Below are positions 33,872-43,355 of a stretch of DNA of 64,000 nucleotides, piece after piece. The notes beneath the pieces are model-generated. The model searched no databases. It was not told the DNA's origin and worked only from the letters and a program-made list of their open reading frames with translations. The translations under genes were made by a program, and so were the position numbers. Position 1 is the stretch's first letter. The number at the start of each line of letters is the position of its first letter. Origin of the DNA: Filimonas effusa (GTDB lineage: Bacteria > Bacteroidota > Bacteroidia > Chitinophagales > Chitinophagaceae); the NCBI RefSeq assembly GCF_004118675.1, contig NZ_SDHZ01000005.1, positions 310,001-374,000 of the forward strand. Direction: 5' to 3'.

Positions 33872-35977
33872 CTAGAAGAAGTCGGAACGGTAGTCTTTTA
33901 CTTTAGCGGCTTTACGTAAAGCGCCCATTGCCTGGTAACCGATCTGTGAACGCATACCGGTTTCGATGGCTTTGCGTTGTTCGTCGATAGAACCGCCGAA
34001 AGAAGGCCTTGCGCCGATGAATTCGCTTTTCACAACGAATACACCTGTAGAACCGGCGATAGGATCGGAAACTTTAGCCTGGAGGGCTTTGTTGAATCCG
34101 GCGCCTACAATTTTAGGTTCGCTTCCTACACCAGGGATAAAAGGTGACTGGAAGGAAAGGCTGTCGGCACGTAAAATAGTTGTACCAACGCTTTGTGCGT
34201 AAGATTCGAGGCTGTTGCCTTTGAATTTGGTGCTGATAAGCTGTTGTGCTTTCTTTTCATTTTTCAGCAGACCTTCCACCATAGGCCTTGCAGCGCTGGG
34301 TGACATGGTACCGGCAGGATTAACACCGGTGATAACGGCGATAACATAGTGGTCGCCGATTTCCACAGGATCGGAGACATCACCTGCTTTGTTGTCGAAG
34401 ATCCATTTAATGAAGGTGCGGTTTTCGCCAAGGCCCATGATGGAGAAATCGTTCTTTCTTACATCAGGAGCGGTCATTGGGTATTTACTTTGTTTGCTGG
34501 CTGTTTCGTCGAACGCTTTTTTGGTTCTGCTGGAAGCGGCAAACTGTTGTGCAGCTGTGCTGGCGGCAGCGATTGTTTCGGAGCTGGCAGCAATTGGTTT
34601 AGCCAGGGTTGCCACTTTATAAGCGATCTGGCGATTTTTTTGTTCCAGTACCTGTATATAATGGTATCCGGAATAACCGCCTTCCACTTTTACTACTTTT
34701 TTATCGCCGGTGTTGCCGTAGAATGCTACTTCAGCAAATTCTTTGCTGATGCTTGCAAACTGCATAGAAGAGAAAGTGTATTCGCCGCCGGTTGCTTTGC
34801 TTCCGGGGTCATCGGAATATTTCACTACCATAGAAGCGAAGTCGGCACCGCCGTTAATAGCAGTAGCAATACTGTCGATACGTTTTTTAGCGATGCTATC
34901 GGGTAATGTTTGCTGGCCGTTTTCGCCTGTTTTAATTAAGATGTGGCGTACTTTAACGGAGTCGGGCAATTCGCGGCGACCTACCATTTTAGCCAGTGTA
35001 TAATTATTAGCGTCGAGGTAAGGGCCAAACACCTGTCCGTCGGCCAATGCCATAATGCTGTCAGCGAAAGGCATTTTCATATTACTGCGTGTAACGTAGA
35101 TATCGGCGTAGGGAAGTTCGGACCCTTTAGAGCCGATGAAGCTTTTAGGATCGTTGGTTGCTACGAATTCGCCGCGGATCTCATTCAGCTGGTTTACTAC
35201 GGCAGCAGTATCGGCAGCGCTTGGGAAGGCGTCGAAGCTTACGTAGGAAATGTTCCTTGTTTCTTCTTCCTGTTTGAATTGTTTTGAATGTTTATTCACA
35301 TAAGCCGCTATTTCGTCGTTGCTTATTTTAACGGTGCTGTCGGCAACGCTGCTATAAGGAGCATATACATAAGAAATAGAGGTAATGGAGCTATTGTCGG
35401 CGTTAGCTTTTTCGGCCATCCATTTTGGAACGTAGATCGCCTGGGTGATCATGGCCTGGTATTTCTGGTGGAGTGCCTGGATCATAGCAGGCTCTACATA
35501 GATACGGTCGATCATGCCCAGTTGTTCCTGGTCTTTGGATTTTTTCAGTTGGGCAAATGCCTGGCGCGCTTTTGCTTCGTCGAAGATACCAGTCTGGGGG
35601 TCGGTAAATTCTCTTGCGAGGGGAGAGGCGGGGCTGAATAAGATGTCGCCGAGTTCGTTACCTGTAACGGCGAGGCCGAGTTTATTCAGTTGTTGTTGTA
35701 ATACTTCCTGCTCTACCATCATATTATATACGCTGGCACTCAGTTGATTCCGTTGCGCTCCCTGGGCTCCCTGCATTTGCTGGTACAGATCCACTTTCGC
35801 ATCGAATTCCTTTTTTTCGATCTTGGCACCATTTACACTCGCTATTGTAGTTGTGTTCGCAAACATGCTTCCACCACGAACAGAACCATCCTGTAAAATA
35901 AAGGCAATCAATGCCAGCGCTATCGCACCGAAAATGATCCAAGCAGCCTTATCGCGAATACGTTGAATAACTGACAT
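33872..35977 (-). CDS. ppiD: PpiD-like periplasmic folding chaperone with parvulin-type isomerase domain
   Basis: The frame opens at 36214, but the ATG at 35977 is preferred: it starts the typical N-terminus MSVIQRIRDKAAWIIFG with a membrane helix at about 12-31. The 701-residue protein then has a SurA_N-like helical domain and, at about residues 340-440, a parvulin-type (rotamase) domain seen in VKVRHILIKTG and YSDDPGSKATGGEYTF. PpiD is anchored in the inner membrane and helps proteins that leave the Sec translocon. It has its own promoter box (TATTTTTG, minus strand, 36011-36018) and a strong terminator. Confidence 0.92.
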   Translation of the reverse strand: MSVIQRIRDKAAWIIFGAIALALIAFILQDGSVRGGSMFANTTTIASVNGAKIEKKEFDAKVDLYQQMQGAQGAQRNQLSASVYNMMVEQEVLQQQLNKLGLAVTGNELGDILFSPASPLAREFTDPQTGIFDEAKARQAFAQLKKSKDQEQLGMIDRIYVEPAMIQALHQKYQAMITQAIYVPKWMAEKANADNSSITSISYVYAPYSSVADSTVKISNDEIAAYVNKHSKQFKQEEETRNISYVSFDAFPSAADTAAVVNQLNEIRGEFVATNDPKSFIGSKGSELPYADIYVTRSNMKMPFADSIMALADGQVFGPYLDANNYTLAKMVGRRELPDSVKVRHILIKTGENGQQTLPDSIAKKRIDSIATAINGGADFASMVVKYSDDPGSKATGGEYTFSSMQFASISKEFAEVAFYGNTGDKKVVKVEGGYSGYHYIQVLEQKNRQIAYKVATLAKPIAASSETIAAASTAAQQFAASSRTKKAFDETASKQSKYPMTAPDVRKNDFSIMGLGENRTFIKWIFDNKAGDVSDPVEIGDHYVIAVITGVNPAGTMSPSAARPMVEGLLKNEKKAQQLISTKFKGNSLESYAQSVGTTILRADSLSFQSPFIPGVGSEPKIVGAGFNKALQAKVSDPIAGSTGVFVVKSEFIGARPSFGGSIDEQRKAIETGMRSQIGYQAMGALRKAAKVKDYRSDFF

Positions 35978-36010
35978 AATCTTTTTAATAGATTTAGAAA
36001 ATGAAGATGG

Positions 36011-36018
36011 CAAAAATA
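36011..36018 (-). promoter_or_regulatory. Predicted -7 promoter box for ppiD
   Basis: The minus strand reads TATTTTTG, an exact TAnnTTTG match 33 bases upstream of the ATG at 35977. The divergent interval 35978-36478 contains no gene; besides promoters it holds the tandem repeats at 36350-36368. Confidence 0.5.
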
Positions 36019-36349
36019 TAGGAAACAGTAGTGAAATAAGCCAACCCCGGTCAGAAATAAGAAATTTTCCTATTAAAACCCCTTTTCCCCATGAACCTGT
36101 GCATAACCGGTGTATTGTGTGGAAAACCCGGGTTCGGGACAGTGGCGATGGTGGATTCAGGTGGAATAACCCGGCGGGATTTTGGGGCTTTTGCGGAAAC
36201 CGGGAAAATTCCAACCATTTACCCGCAGTTAATTAACAGTGAATTTTGTGTGAATTAGTGGATGGGTATAAACCTGGTTATGAATATCCCCGAATGTTAA
36301 AAAGTGGGCGAAAACACCGCCTGCATTGAAATTGGCGATGTGATTTATT

Positions 36350-36368
36350 TGTGGATAGCTGTGGATAG
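36350..36368. promoter_or_regulatory. Tandem TGTGGATAG sites upstream of nadA
   Basis: TGTGGATAG occurs at 36350-36358 and again at 36360-36368, ten bases apart. Each differs by one base from the DnaA box TGTGGATAA. They lie just upstream of the nadA -7 box, a suitable place for a regulator on one face of the helix. Confidence 0.4.
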
Positions 36369-36380
36369 TCTCACTATAAT

Positions 36381-36388
36381 TAACTTTG
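36381..36388 (+). promoter_or_regulatory. Predicted -7 promoter box for nadA
   Basis: TAACTTTG, exact TAnnTTTG match, 90 bases before the preferred nadA start at 36479. Confidence 0.5.
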
Positions 36389-36478
36389 CACTGTGGGGAC
36401 AACTAAGTTTTCCCGAAATACACACCCGTAATAGTAGTATTGGGTTATATAAATAATGTATTAATAAAGAATATTACA

Positions 36479-37492
36479 ATGGATATCAACATTTCTGAAG
36501 CAAGGTCAAAAGTGAACGCAAGAGGATTCCTGGATATTGAGGTTGACCCAACGCTCGATCTGTTCCGTGAAATAGAGCGGTTGAAAAAAGAAAAAAATGC
36601 GGTGCTGCTCGCGCACTATTACCAGGAGCCGGATATCCAGGATGTGGCGGATTATATTGGGGATAGTCTGGGCCTGGCGCAACAGGCTGCGAAGACCGAT
36701 GCAGATATCATTGTTTTCGCCGGTGTGCATTTCATGGCGGAGACTGCGAAGATCCTGAACCCGCACAAGAAGGTATTACTGCCGGATCTGAAGGCGGGTT
36801 GTTCGCTGGCCGACAGTGCGCCGGCGGCATTGTTCAAACAATTCAAGGCGAAACATCCTGATCATATCGTTATTTCATACATCAACTGTACAGCTGAGAT
36901 AAAAGCGCTGAGTGATATCATCTGCACCAGCGGTAATGCCAAACAGATCATCGAAAGCGTTCCTGCAGACCAGCCTATCATTTTTGCACCTGACAAGAAC
37001 CTGGGTGGCTACCTGAATAAGATAACGGGGCGTAATATGGTATTATGGAATGGCGCCTGTATGGTACACGAGATCTTCAGCCTGGAAAAGATAAAGAAAC
37101 TTAAGGTGCGTCATCCGCATGCGAAGCTGATTGCACATCCTGAATGTGAAGAGGCGATACTGCGTGAAGCGGAGTTCATAGGAAGTACGACACAGCTGCT
37201 CAAGTTTGCTGTACAGGATGATGCGAAAGAATATATTGTTGCTACCGAGACTGGTATCCTGCACCAGATGCAACAGGATGCTCCTACGAAGACCTTTATT
37301 CCTGCTCCCCCGGATAATTCCTGTGCTTGTAATGATTGTCCGCATATGAAGCTGAACACATTGGAGAAGCTTTACCTGTGCATGGAATATGAGACCCCTG
37401 AGATCACGATGGAGGAGGAATTACGGGTTGCTGCCTTGAAGCCAATTGAGCGGATGCTTGAAATAAGCCGTAAAGCGGGCTTAATTGGATAG
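36479..37492 (+). CDS. nadA: Quinolinate synthase
   Basis: The ATG at 36479 gives 337 residues; an earlier in-frame ATG at 36440 would add 13 residues that do not look conserved. NadA condenses iminoaspartate with dihydroxyacetone phosphate to make quinolinate for NAD. The three cluster-binding cysteines are visible: Cys108 in [11 protein letters not shown], Cys194 in NGACMVHE and Cys287 in CNDCPHM, with [16 protein letters not shown] near residue 45. NadB and NadC are not in the window. It ends 9 bases before the convergent CarboxypepD_reg-like gene. Confidence 0.95.
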   Translation: MDINISEARSKVNARGFLDIEVDPTLDLFREIERLKKEKNAVLLAHYYQEPDIQDVADYIGDSLGLAQQAAKTDADIIVFAGVHFMAETAKILNPHKKVLLPDLKAGCSLADSAPAALFKQFKAKHPDHIVISYINCTAEIKALSDIICTSGNAKQIIESVPADQPIIFAPDKNLGGYLNKITGRNMVLWNGACMVHEIFSLEKIKKLKVRHPHAKLIAHPECEEAILREAEFIGSTTQLLKFAVQDDAKEYIVATETGILHQMQQDAPTKTFIPAPPDNSCACNDCPHMKLNTLEKLYLCMEYETPEITMEEELRVAALKPIERMLEISRKAGLIG

Positions 37493-37501
37493 AAAGAGGT
37501 T

Positions 37502-38329
37502 TTAGTTTGGTAGGATCTGTTTCAGAGAATCACCGGCAGGACGGGGTACTAAATAGCGTTTTAGCGGTATTCCTCTTGCTTTCATTTCCTTGTATTGTGT
37601 AAAACACAGTTCGATATAGTATGCCATTTCCAGATCGTTCATACGCTGGATGACTTCGTAATCGGGTTTATAGAAGTTCATGAAGGTAACCAGCTCATCG
37701 CCGTCGAGGTTTGTGAGTTGTTTTACCTGGCGTTTTGTGAATTTGTGGAAAATGTATTTATCCTGTTCTTCCTGGAGCAGTCGTTCCTGCAGTGAAGCGA
37801 GGCGTTTGTTTCTGCGGAAGCGGAATGCGTTGATGAGTTCTTCGAGGTCGAGGCCTACTGTGAGGCTTCCGGGTGTATAAGTTGACGGAGGGCTTGTGCT
37901 TAAGCGCAGGCCTGGTTTTCTGAAGTTGAAGATCTTTGCGTAGTCTTTTCTGTTTTGTATAGAATCCTGTTTATAGTCGCTGCTTCTTACCCTGACTTCG
38001 GGGAGGTTGCGTAGTACATCGATATGCAGTGCTACTTCAAAGTCGTTGGTATTGGAGATGGTATCGACGGGGTAGCGCATGGTTTGTTTGTTGAAGTAAG
38101 AGAACCAGATTGAATCCCCTGTTTTCACATTGATGCTGTATTTTCCTGTGCTGTCGGTGATGGCTCTGGCTCCTGAGCTGGCGAACACGCTCACCGCATC
38201 GATCGGGGAACGGTTGGTATAATCCGATACCACGCCACGGATCTGCCAGGTTTGCTGCGCCTGGAGCATACCGGGAAGCGTGAACAAGGTCAATAAAATA
38301 TACAGTCTGAAGTAGAGGTTATAATTCAA
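37502..38329 (-). CDS. Secreted protein with CarboxypepD_reg-like domain
   Basis: The 275-residue protein has a signal peptide (residues 1-25, ending MLQAQ) followed by a CarboxypepD_reg-like beta-sandwich (IRGVVSDYTNRSPIDAVSVF, then ITDSTGKYSINVKTGD), the module also found at the N-terminus of TonB-dependent receptors. The rest (residues 110-275) is helical and charged and was not recognised. It is the last gene of a minus-strand run of four secreted proteins, 87 bases after the T9SS substrate gene. Confidence 0.8.
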   Translation of the reverse strand: MNYNLYFRLYILLTLFTLPGMLQAQQTWQIRGVVSDYTNRSPIDAVSVFASSGARAITDSTGKYSINVKTGDSIWFSYFNKQTMRYPVDTISNTNDFEVALHIDVLRNLPEVRVRSSDYKQDSIQNRKDYAKIFNFRKPGLRLSTSPPSTYTPGSLTVGLDLEELINAFRFRRNKRLASLQERLLQEEQDKYIFHKFTKRQVKQLTNLDGDELVTFMNFYKPDYEVIQRMNDLEMAYYIELCFTQYKEMKARGIPLKRYLVPRPAGDSLKQILPN

Positions 38330-38416
38330 TGCGCTTTCCTTGAGTTGTAATAATACTAACTAGCTTCTTATGAACAGAGGAAGTTCGCCCTTTTTAACGG
38401 TATTTTACGTATGCGC

Positions 38417-40006
38417 TTATCTTTTCAGTTTGATAATTTTCTCGGTATGGAGTTTTCGTTTCTGGTCGCCGTAGATGACAACATAGTAGGTTGCCGATGG
38501 TAGTGTGGTAAGGTCGAACGGTGTTAATTCGGATACGATTGGTTTGGCCAGGAGTGCGTCGCCCCACTGATCGTAGACTACCATAGTTTTAGCGTCAGGC
38601 ATATTTAACACTCTGAGGTTGAAGTTGCCGAAGCCGGGGTTGGGGAAAACCTGTACATAATATGCTTCCTGGATGCCTTCGATGGTTCTTTCGGGCGAAT
38701 AGGTGAAGGTGCCGGAATAACTTACGATACGTACACGATAGTGGATAAGTCCGCGGTAATACACATCGTGATCGAGCCGGCGGTAGTTATGTGGCGCCAG
38801 TGCGTTGGTTGCGGTAATGGTGTCGGAGACAATCCAGTTGGCGGCGGTATCTCTTCGTTTTTGTATTTCGTAGTAATACACATTTCGTTCGTTATCCACA
38901 TCCAGACTGAGTGAAGCGAGTATATTGGTCAGTCGCCGCGCAGAGAACACGAGGTTGGTTGTAGCGTTTCCGGGGCGGGTAGCTTTTGTAAATGATGCGA
39001 ACAGGTAACTGCTGGGTTGTGACATATTGAAGACCCTGCTTAAGATAGCCGATCCGTTAAAAGGTGTGCCGGTGGTGATGTTACCTGGTGATGCCGGCGT
39101 TGTGGAAAAGCTGGTAGTATCCCATGCGCCATCTTTCAGGTGGCTGACATAAGCTGTAGTGCGGTTGGCTGCGAACAGGGGGCCTTCTTCTGTTACCAGG
39201 TGCTGTAAAAGAACGGTACTGTTGAATACAGGTTTGTCATTTGCGATTATCCAGGTTTTGCCTGTGGATAAGTAGGCGACATCTGTTCCGGAGAGGCCGC
39301 CGGTATAGACATCGTTGAAGACTCTTGCCCTGTAGTCGTCTGTTTCGCCGTGGTTGATGATAGCAGCTGGCGTATATGATTTTTCTGTTCCTATAGGAAA
39401 TGTGATGGTATCTGTTCCCGGGGGAACTGATAGTCTGTACATGAATCCGCCGTAGGGGCCGTTTTCTGTTACTACATAGTTGTTTTGGTTATATCCTGTG
39501 ATATGTCCACGTCGTATGGTTGATCCGGAGACGAGACTAGCCTGGCGAATAGTTATTTTTCCATTGCGGAAGTGGATCTGGTTTCTAACGGCAAGATCGC
39601 TTTCGTTATCCACGAAGATGCCGGCGGGGTTGTTAATATCTATGTTAGGAAAGTAAGTACCGGAACGGGCAGCGGCGGTATATCCACCGAAGATACGTTG
39701 TGGTAGTGCGGATAGTGGGTCGGGCTGTTGGAATTGTACGGTACCACCTACAGCGAGGGTGCCGGTGATGGATTCATCTATGATGGCACTGCCGAGGTTG
39801 TTTTTCCAATTTTGTCCGAGGAAGTAGATATAGCTGTTGGTGGGCAGGTATATTTTTCCTTCGTTGTTAATATCTCCGAAGATGGCGGTAGTATCGGTGT
39901 TGAAAAATCCTACGGTACTATTGGGGGGGATGTATACGTTGGCACGTTGTGCTTTTGTGGAAAGCAGGAGAAGCAGGCTGATGATATAGAGGATCAGGTG
40001 CTTCAT
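38417..40006 (-). CDS. Secreted protein with T9SS type A C-terminal sorting domain
   Basis: The 529-residue protein has a signal peptide (MKHLILYIISLLLLLSTKAQ) and ends in a type IX secretion sorting domain of about 75 residues, seen in VQVFPNPGFGNFNLRV, MVVYDQWGDAL and the final EKIIKLKR. It should therefore be exported across the outer membrane and anchored or released. The middle (residues 30-440) is beta-rich and without a recognised catalytic motif. The ATG directly abuts the stop of the preceding gene (TAA then ATG), which points to coupled translation and joint function. Confidence 0.88.
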   Translation of the reverse strand: MKHLILYIISLLLLLSTKAQRANVYIPPNSTVGFFNTDTTAIFGDINNEGKIYLPTNSYIYFLGQNWKNNLGSAIIDESITGTLAVGGTVQFQQPDPLSALPQRIFGGYTAAARSGTYFPNIDINNPAGIFVDNESDLAVRNQIHFRNGKITIRQASLVSGSTIRRGHITGYNQNNYVVTENGPYGGFMYRLSVPPGTDTITFPIGTEKSYTPAAIINHGETDDYRARVFNDVYTGGLSGTDVAYLSTGKTWIIANDKPVFNSTVLLQHLVTEEGPLFAANRTTAYVSHLKDGAWDTTSFSTTPASPGNITTGTPFNGSAILSRVFNMSQPSSYLFASFTKATRPGNATTNLVFSARRLTNILASLSLDVDNERNVYYYEIQKRRDTAANWIVSDTITATNALAPHNYRRLDHDVYYRGLIHYRVRIVSYSGTFTYSPERTIEGIQEAYYVQVFPNPGFGNFNLRVLNMPDAKTMVVYDQWGDALLAKPIVSELTPFDLTTLPSATYYVVIYGDQKRKLHTEKIIKLKR

Positions 40007-41839
40007 TTATTGGATGATGGTGAAGTAGAAGTCCATAGCGGGGACGGTGATATCCTGGCTGGCCGGAGTTGTTGAACCTACTGATAGCACTGTTAAACTT
40101 AATACTGCTAGTCCTGTAAATACTGGAGCATTCGTATTGCAGAATTTAACCTCAACAGTATTAGTTGCTGATACTCTTGCATAAGCGATAACCGAGTTGT
40201 CTGCCATTTGTTGTGAAGGGTTCACTATCACAGACGCTCCAACATTAGCTCCAGGAACTGTAAATGTTTTTATTACATAGGCTGTTTTATCTTGTGATAT
40301 TCCACCGACAGCACCGGTGGTTGTTAGTTTAGTACCGGGTATTGTAAAGGCTGGATAGGATGTTACGGTGTATTTTATAATACTGTTAAGTGCTGTTCCC
40401 GCAGAGCCAACTTTTGTTGTGCCCGTTACGGCGACGTTGCCTGTTACTGCTACATTATTGGCGAAAGTTTTATCTCCCCCTATTGTTTGTGCGCTGTTTG
40501 TTACAAGGCCTCTAGCTGTGCCAGTACCAGCGTCGGGTATGTTTAGTGTGTGTGCAGTTCCACTGCTTGTGAATCCGAGTGCGCCGGTACCAATGGCAGC
40601 AAATGTTTGTGTAGCGCCGGTTAATCCGTTCAGACTTTGTATTCCCGGAAGCGTGGTGATACTTCGTTGTACTATTTGATTGGAGGCATTTAATGCAAGG
40701 AAGTTGTTGTCTGTTGTACTTACGGCTGCGGATGTTAGTGTAGTAGTTCCGGTCAGGGTTTTGTTACCTGCTATAGTTTGTGCTGTTGTTGAAACAAAGC
40801 CTCTGTTGGTAGCGTCTGCATCCGGGATACTTAATATGTGGGCGCTTCCGCTGGTAGTAAATCCGAGTGTACCATTGGCAACTGCGCCAAAAGTTTGTAT
40901 CGCTGCTGTTAATCCGTTTAAGCTTTGTATTCCCGGAAATGTACTGATGTTTCTTTTTACCACCTGGTTGGAAGCGTTGAGTACAAGGAAGTCGGCATCT
41001 GTAGTACTAGCTGCGGCATTAAGTATTGTTGTTCCACTTACGGTTAGGTTATTGCTGAAAGTTTTGTTTCCTGCAAAGGTTTGGGCAGTGGTATTTACGA
41101 TGCCGGAGAGTGTAGCACTGGCATCAGGGATATTCAATGTATGTGTGGATCCACTGGAGGTTAGACTTAGCGCTGTAGCATTGGTGGTAAGTGTAAATGT
41201 CTGGTTACTTGTAGTTAATCCGTTGATACTTTGAATAGCGCCATCGAAAGCAACGGAGCTCAGAGGGCGCTTTACCACGACATTACTTCCATTAAGTAAT
41301 AGTGCTGTGATATCTGAGCTGCTGCTTGCGGGGTTAAGAGAAAGTGTTCCGCCTAATATAGTATTTCCTGATATGTTGGTGTTACCTGTTATACTGGTTA
41401 AACCTGCTGCCGTGATGGTAATCCGATTGGTATTATTGGTAACGATATTTAATCCTGCGTTGTTAAGTGAACCCAGTTTTTCGCTACCTGTTAATCCCGA
41501 ATTACCTGTCAAACTCCAATTGTTACTATTGGCTGCGGTTAATGTTGAATCAGTTATCAGTGGTTGCCAACGACCTGTTTTTCTAATGTACACTCCTTTT
41601 CCTGCGTTTGAAGGAATGAAATAGATTAACATGCCATCGGGAGGTGACAGGGCATTGATCGTACCTGTGTCTGTAAGTCTGGGCAGAAGTAACCCTTGCC
41701 TGTTACCATTCAGTTCAAGCAAGGCAGATTTCTCCAGTCGGGCAGCAGCATCACCCAGTTTAAGCTGAGCGATGCCACTGTTTGATTGTAACAGGAGAAA
41801 TACAACTACACATATGTTAATCAGGAAACGTAGGTACAT
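40007..41839 (-). CDS. Secreted repeat protein (three repeats of about 95 residues), tail-fibre-like
   Basis: The 610-residue protein has a signal peptide (ending SGIAQ), a conserved module at about 25-100 (SALLELNGNRQGLLLPRLTD and PPDGMLIYF) shared with the next gene upstream, and three repeats at about 202-303, 304-399 and 400-480, each beginning IQSLNGLT and containing NIPDA and TAQTIAGNKT. Gly, Thr, Ser and Asn dominate, as in phage tail fibres and similar surface fibres. A C-terminal domain (500-610) has no name. No T9SS domain is seen at its end. It is the second gene of the four-gene run. Confidence 0.8.
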   Translation of the reverse strand: MYLRFLINICVVVFLLLQSNSGIAQLKLGDAAARLEKSALLELNGNRQGLLLPRLTDTGTINALSPPDGMLIYFIPSNAGKGVYIRKTGRWQPLITDSTLTAANSNNWSLTGNSGLTGSEKLGSLNNAGLNIVTNNTNRITITAAGLTSITGNTNISGNTILGGTLSLNPASSSSDITALLLNGSNVVVKRPLSSVAFDGAIQSINGLTTSNQTFTLTTNATALSLTSSGSTHTLNIPDASATLSGIVNTTAQTFAGNKTFSNNLTVSGTTILNAAASTTDADFLVLNASNQVVKRNISTFPGIQSLNGLTAAIQTFGAVANGTLGFTTSGSAHILSIPDADATNRGFVSTTAQTIAGNKTLTGTTTLTSAAVSTTDNNFLALNASNQIVQRSITTLPGIQSLNGLTGATQTFAAIGTGALGFTSSGTAHTLNIPDAGTGTARGLVTNSAQTIGGDKTFANNVAVTGNVAVTGTTKVGSAGTALNSIIKYTVTSYPAFTIPGTKLTTTGAVGGISQDKTAYVIKTFTVPGANVGASVIVNPSQQMADNSVIAYARVSATNTVEVKFCNTNAPVFTGLAVLSLTVLSVGSTTPASQDITVPAMDFYFTIIQ

Positions 41840-41917
41840 ACCCGGGCCATCATCATTGTTACAGATAAAAGGGGAAGGGATGATGAAATAGTATTATTAT
41901 TTTTAATTTATATATTA

Positions 41918-43129
41918 CTATCTTTCAATGATATACCAGGATGTTCCGTCGGTTTGCATTTTTACGAATGTACCGGTGTTATAGATGACGTAGCTACCGC
42001 TTGACAGTCCTTCTATGTTACCTGCAATTGTTACAGATGCATCGATGTCGGTAGTGCCTATCTTTTTGATGATGTATACGCGGCCTTTGATGCTGGCATC
42101 TGGCATGGTGGGAAGTGAGATAGGTATGTTTGCACCTGCACTTGGATTTACAAGCAAAGTATAGTCGGTTGCAGAGAGTGTATGGGCTGCTGTAACTGTA
42201 TTTATAGCGTATGATACAGATCCGTTTACCTGGAGGGTAGAATTGGGTGTACCAGCTCCGGTTCCGCTTCCTATATATACTGAGTCACGGAATGTTTTAG
42301 TGCCGGCGATATTTTGTGCTGTTGTGGATAAGCCACCGGGTGTGGTGAAGGTTGCGGCATGCAGTATTAAAGTGTCGGGTGCATTGGTTGCGCCGGCTTT
42401 TCTTTCCAGGCCTTGTGCATTACCGGCTTCACTGAAGTTGCCGACAACAAGACCTTTAAAGGCTGCTGTATCAAGTGTTCTTTTAGATACGGCACCGGTT
42501 GTAGGATTAATTACCAGTACATCGTTGAAAGAAGATTGTATTAATTGCGGATTCAGATAGAGGCTATCATTGATCCTGGCGTTTCTGGCGATAACTGTAT
42601 CCAGCGCCCTGATGATAGATGAACTGATGGAGTCTTTTACAGTTAACCTGTTTCCGATGTAAACGCTATCGCTGAATGCTACGGCGCCACCTGATCTTAG
42701 CCGCATTCTTTCTACGCTGTTGGCGATGAAGATGACGTCGGCGGCATTGGTACTACCGAGAGAATCGCCCGGGCTAACGACGTTACCATTGAGTGACCAT
42801 GAACGATTGTTGGTGGAGTCGGTTGTAACACGCTGCCATTGACCTGATTTCCTCAGGTATAAGCCACGGTTGGTTCCTGTTCCGGATTGAAGGTAAATCA
42901 ACATCCCGTCTGGTGGGTTATATCCGTTGATAAGGGTAGTGTCTGAAAGACGAGGCAGCAGGAAACCTTGTCTCTGACTTTCCAATTCCAAGACGGCGGA
43001 CTTTGTTATAGTCGTTGGATTGTCGCCGACTTTTAACTGTGCTTTTGATGTTAGCACTGTTGCGATTACCAGGAACAGCGCAACGCTGATTCGTTTAAGA
43101 AGCCCGGTTCTTGTGTGTAGTTGTATCAT
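41918..43129 (-). CDS. Secreted protein, paralogue of the repeat protein
   Basis: The 403-residue protein has a signal peptide (residues 1-30, ending TSKAQ). It then repeats the N-terminal module of the downstream gene: SAVLELESQRQGFLLPRLSD, PPDGMLIYL and LYLRKSGQWQ. The middle holds one unit with TAQNIAGTKTFRDS, as in the repeats next door. The C-terminal 90 residues (SATDYTLLVNPSAG to the end) resemble a phage-type fibre tip domain. It is first in the four-gene run, with its own promoter box upstream (43221-43228). It may pair with its paralogue in a surface fibre; that is inference. Confidence 0.8.
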   Translation of the reverse strand: MIQLHTRTGLLKRISVALFLVIATVLTSKAQLKVGDNPTTITKSAVLELESQRQGFLLPRLSDTTLINGYNPPDGMLIYLQSGTGTNRGLYLRKSGQWQRVTTDSTNNRSWSLNGNVVSPGDSLGSTNAADVIFIANSVERMRLRSGGAVAFSDSVYIGNRLTVKDSISSSIIRALDTVIARNARINDSLYLNPQLIQSSFNDVLVINPTTGAVSKRTLDTAAFKGLVVGNFSEAGNAQGLERKAGATNAPDTLILHAATFTTPGGLSTTAQNIAGTKTFRDSVYIGSGTGAGTPNSTLQVNGSVSYAINTVTAAHTLSATDYTLLVNPSAGANIPISLPTMPDASIKGRVYIIKKIGTTDIDASVTIAGNIEGLSSGSYVIYNTGTFVKMQTDGTSWYIIER

Positions 43130-43220
43130 GAAGTATTAGTTTACCACAGCTGAAACCGGATATTGGACCTTAAATTAATAGGAGGTAATTAGACAGGAAG
43201 GTTGGATTGTTATTGGAAAA

Positions 43221-43228
43221 CAAAATTA
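43221..43228 (-). promoter_or_regulatory. Predicted -7 promoter box for the surface-protein operon
   Basis: The minus strand reads TAATTTTG, an exact TAnnTTTG match about 90 bases upstream of the first gene. Confidence 0.4.
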
Positions 43229-43355
43229 TAATTTCTTTTATATGAACATGAATGTGAATAAAATGAACAGCCTTTAAGCTCCTTAATTATCCTTAGCGGA
43301 GTTTAAAGAGATTAAAGGCCGTTTTAAAGTAGCCGGGATGCTATACTATAAAATG

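Noticed and set aside
36087-36130. Further DnaA-box-like words (TGTGCATAA, TGTGGAAAA) between ppiD and nadA
   Set aside because: Each differs from the consensus by a base and they are not regularly spaced; too weak to list as sites.
40368-41234. Long plus-strand frames (103 and 184 codons) opposite the repeat protein gene
   Set aside because: They arise from the low-complexity repeat codons read backwards; no start context or family features.
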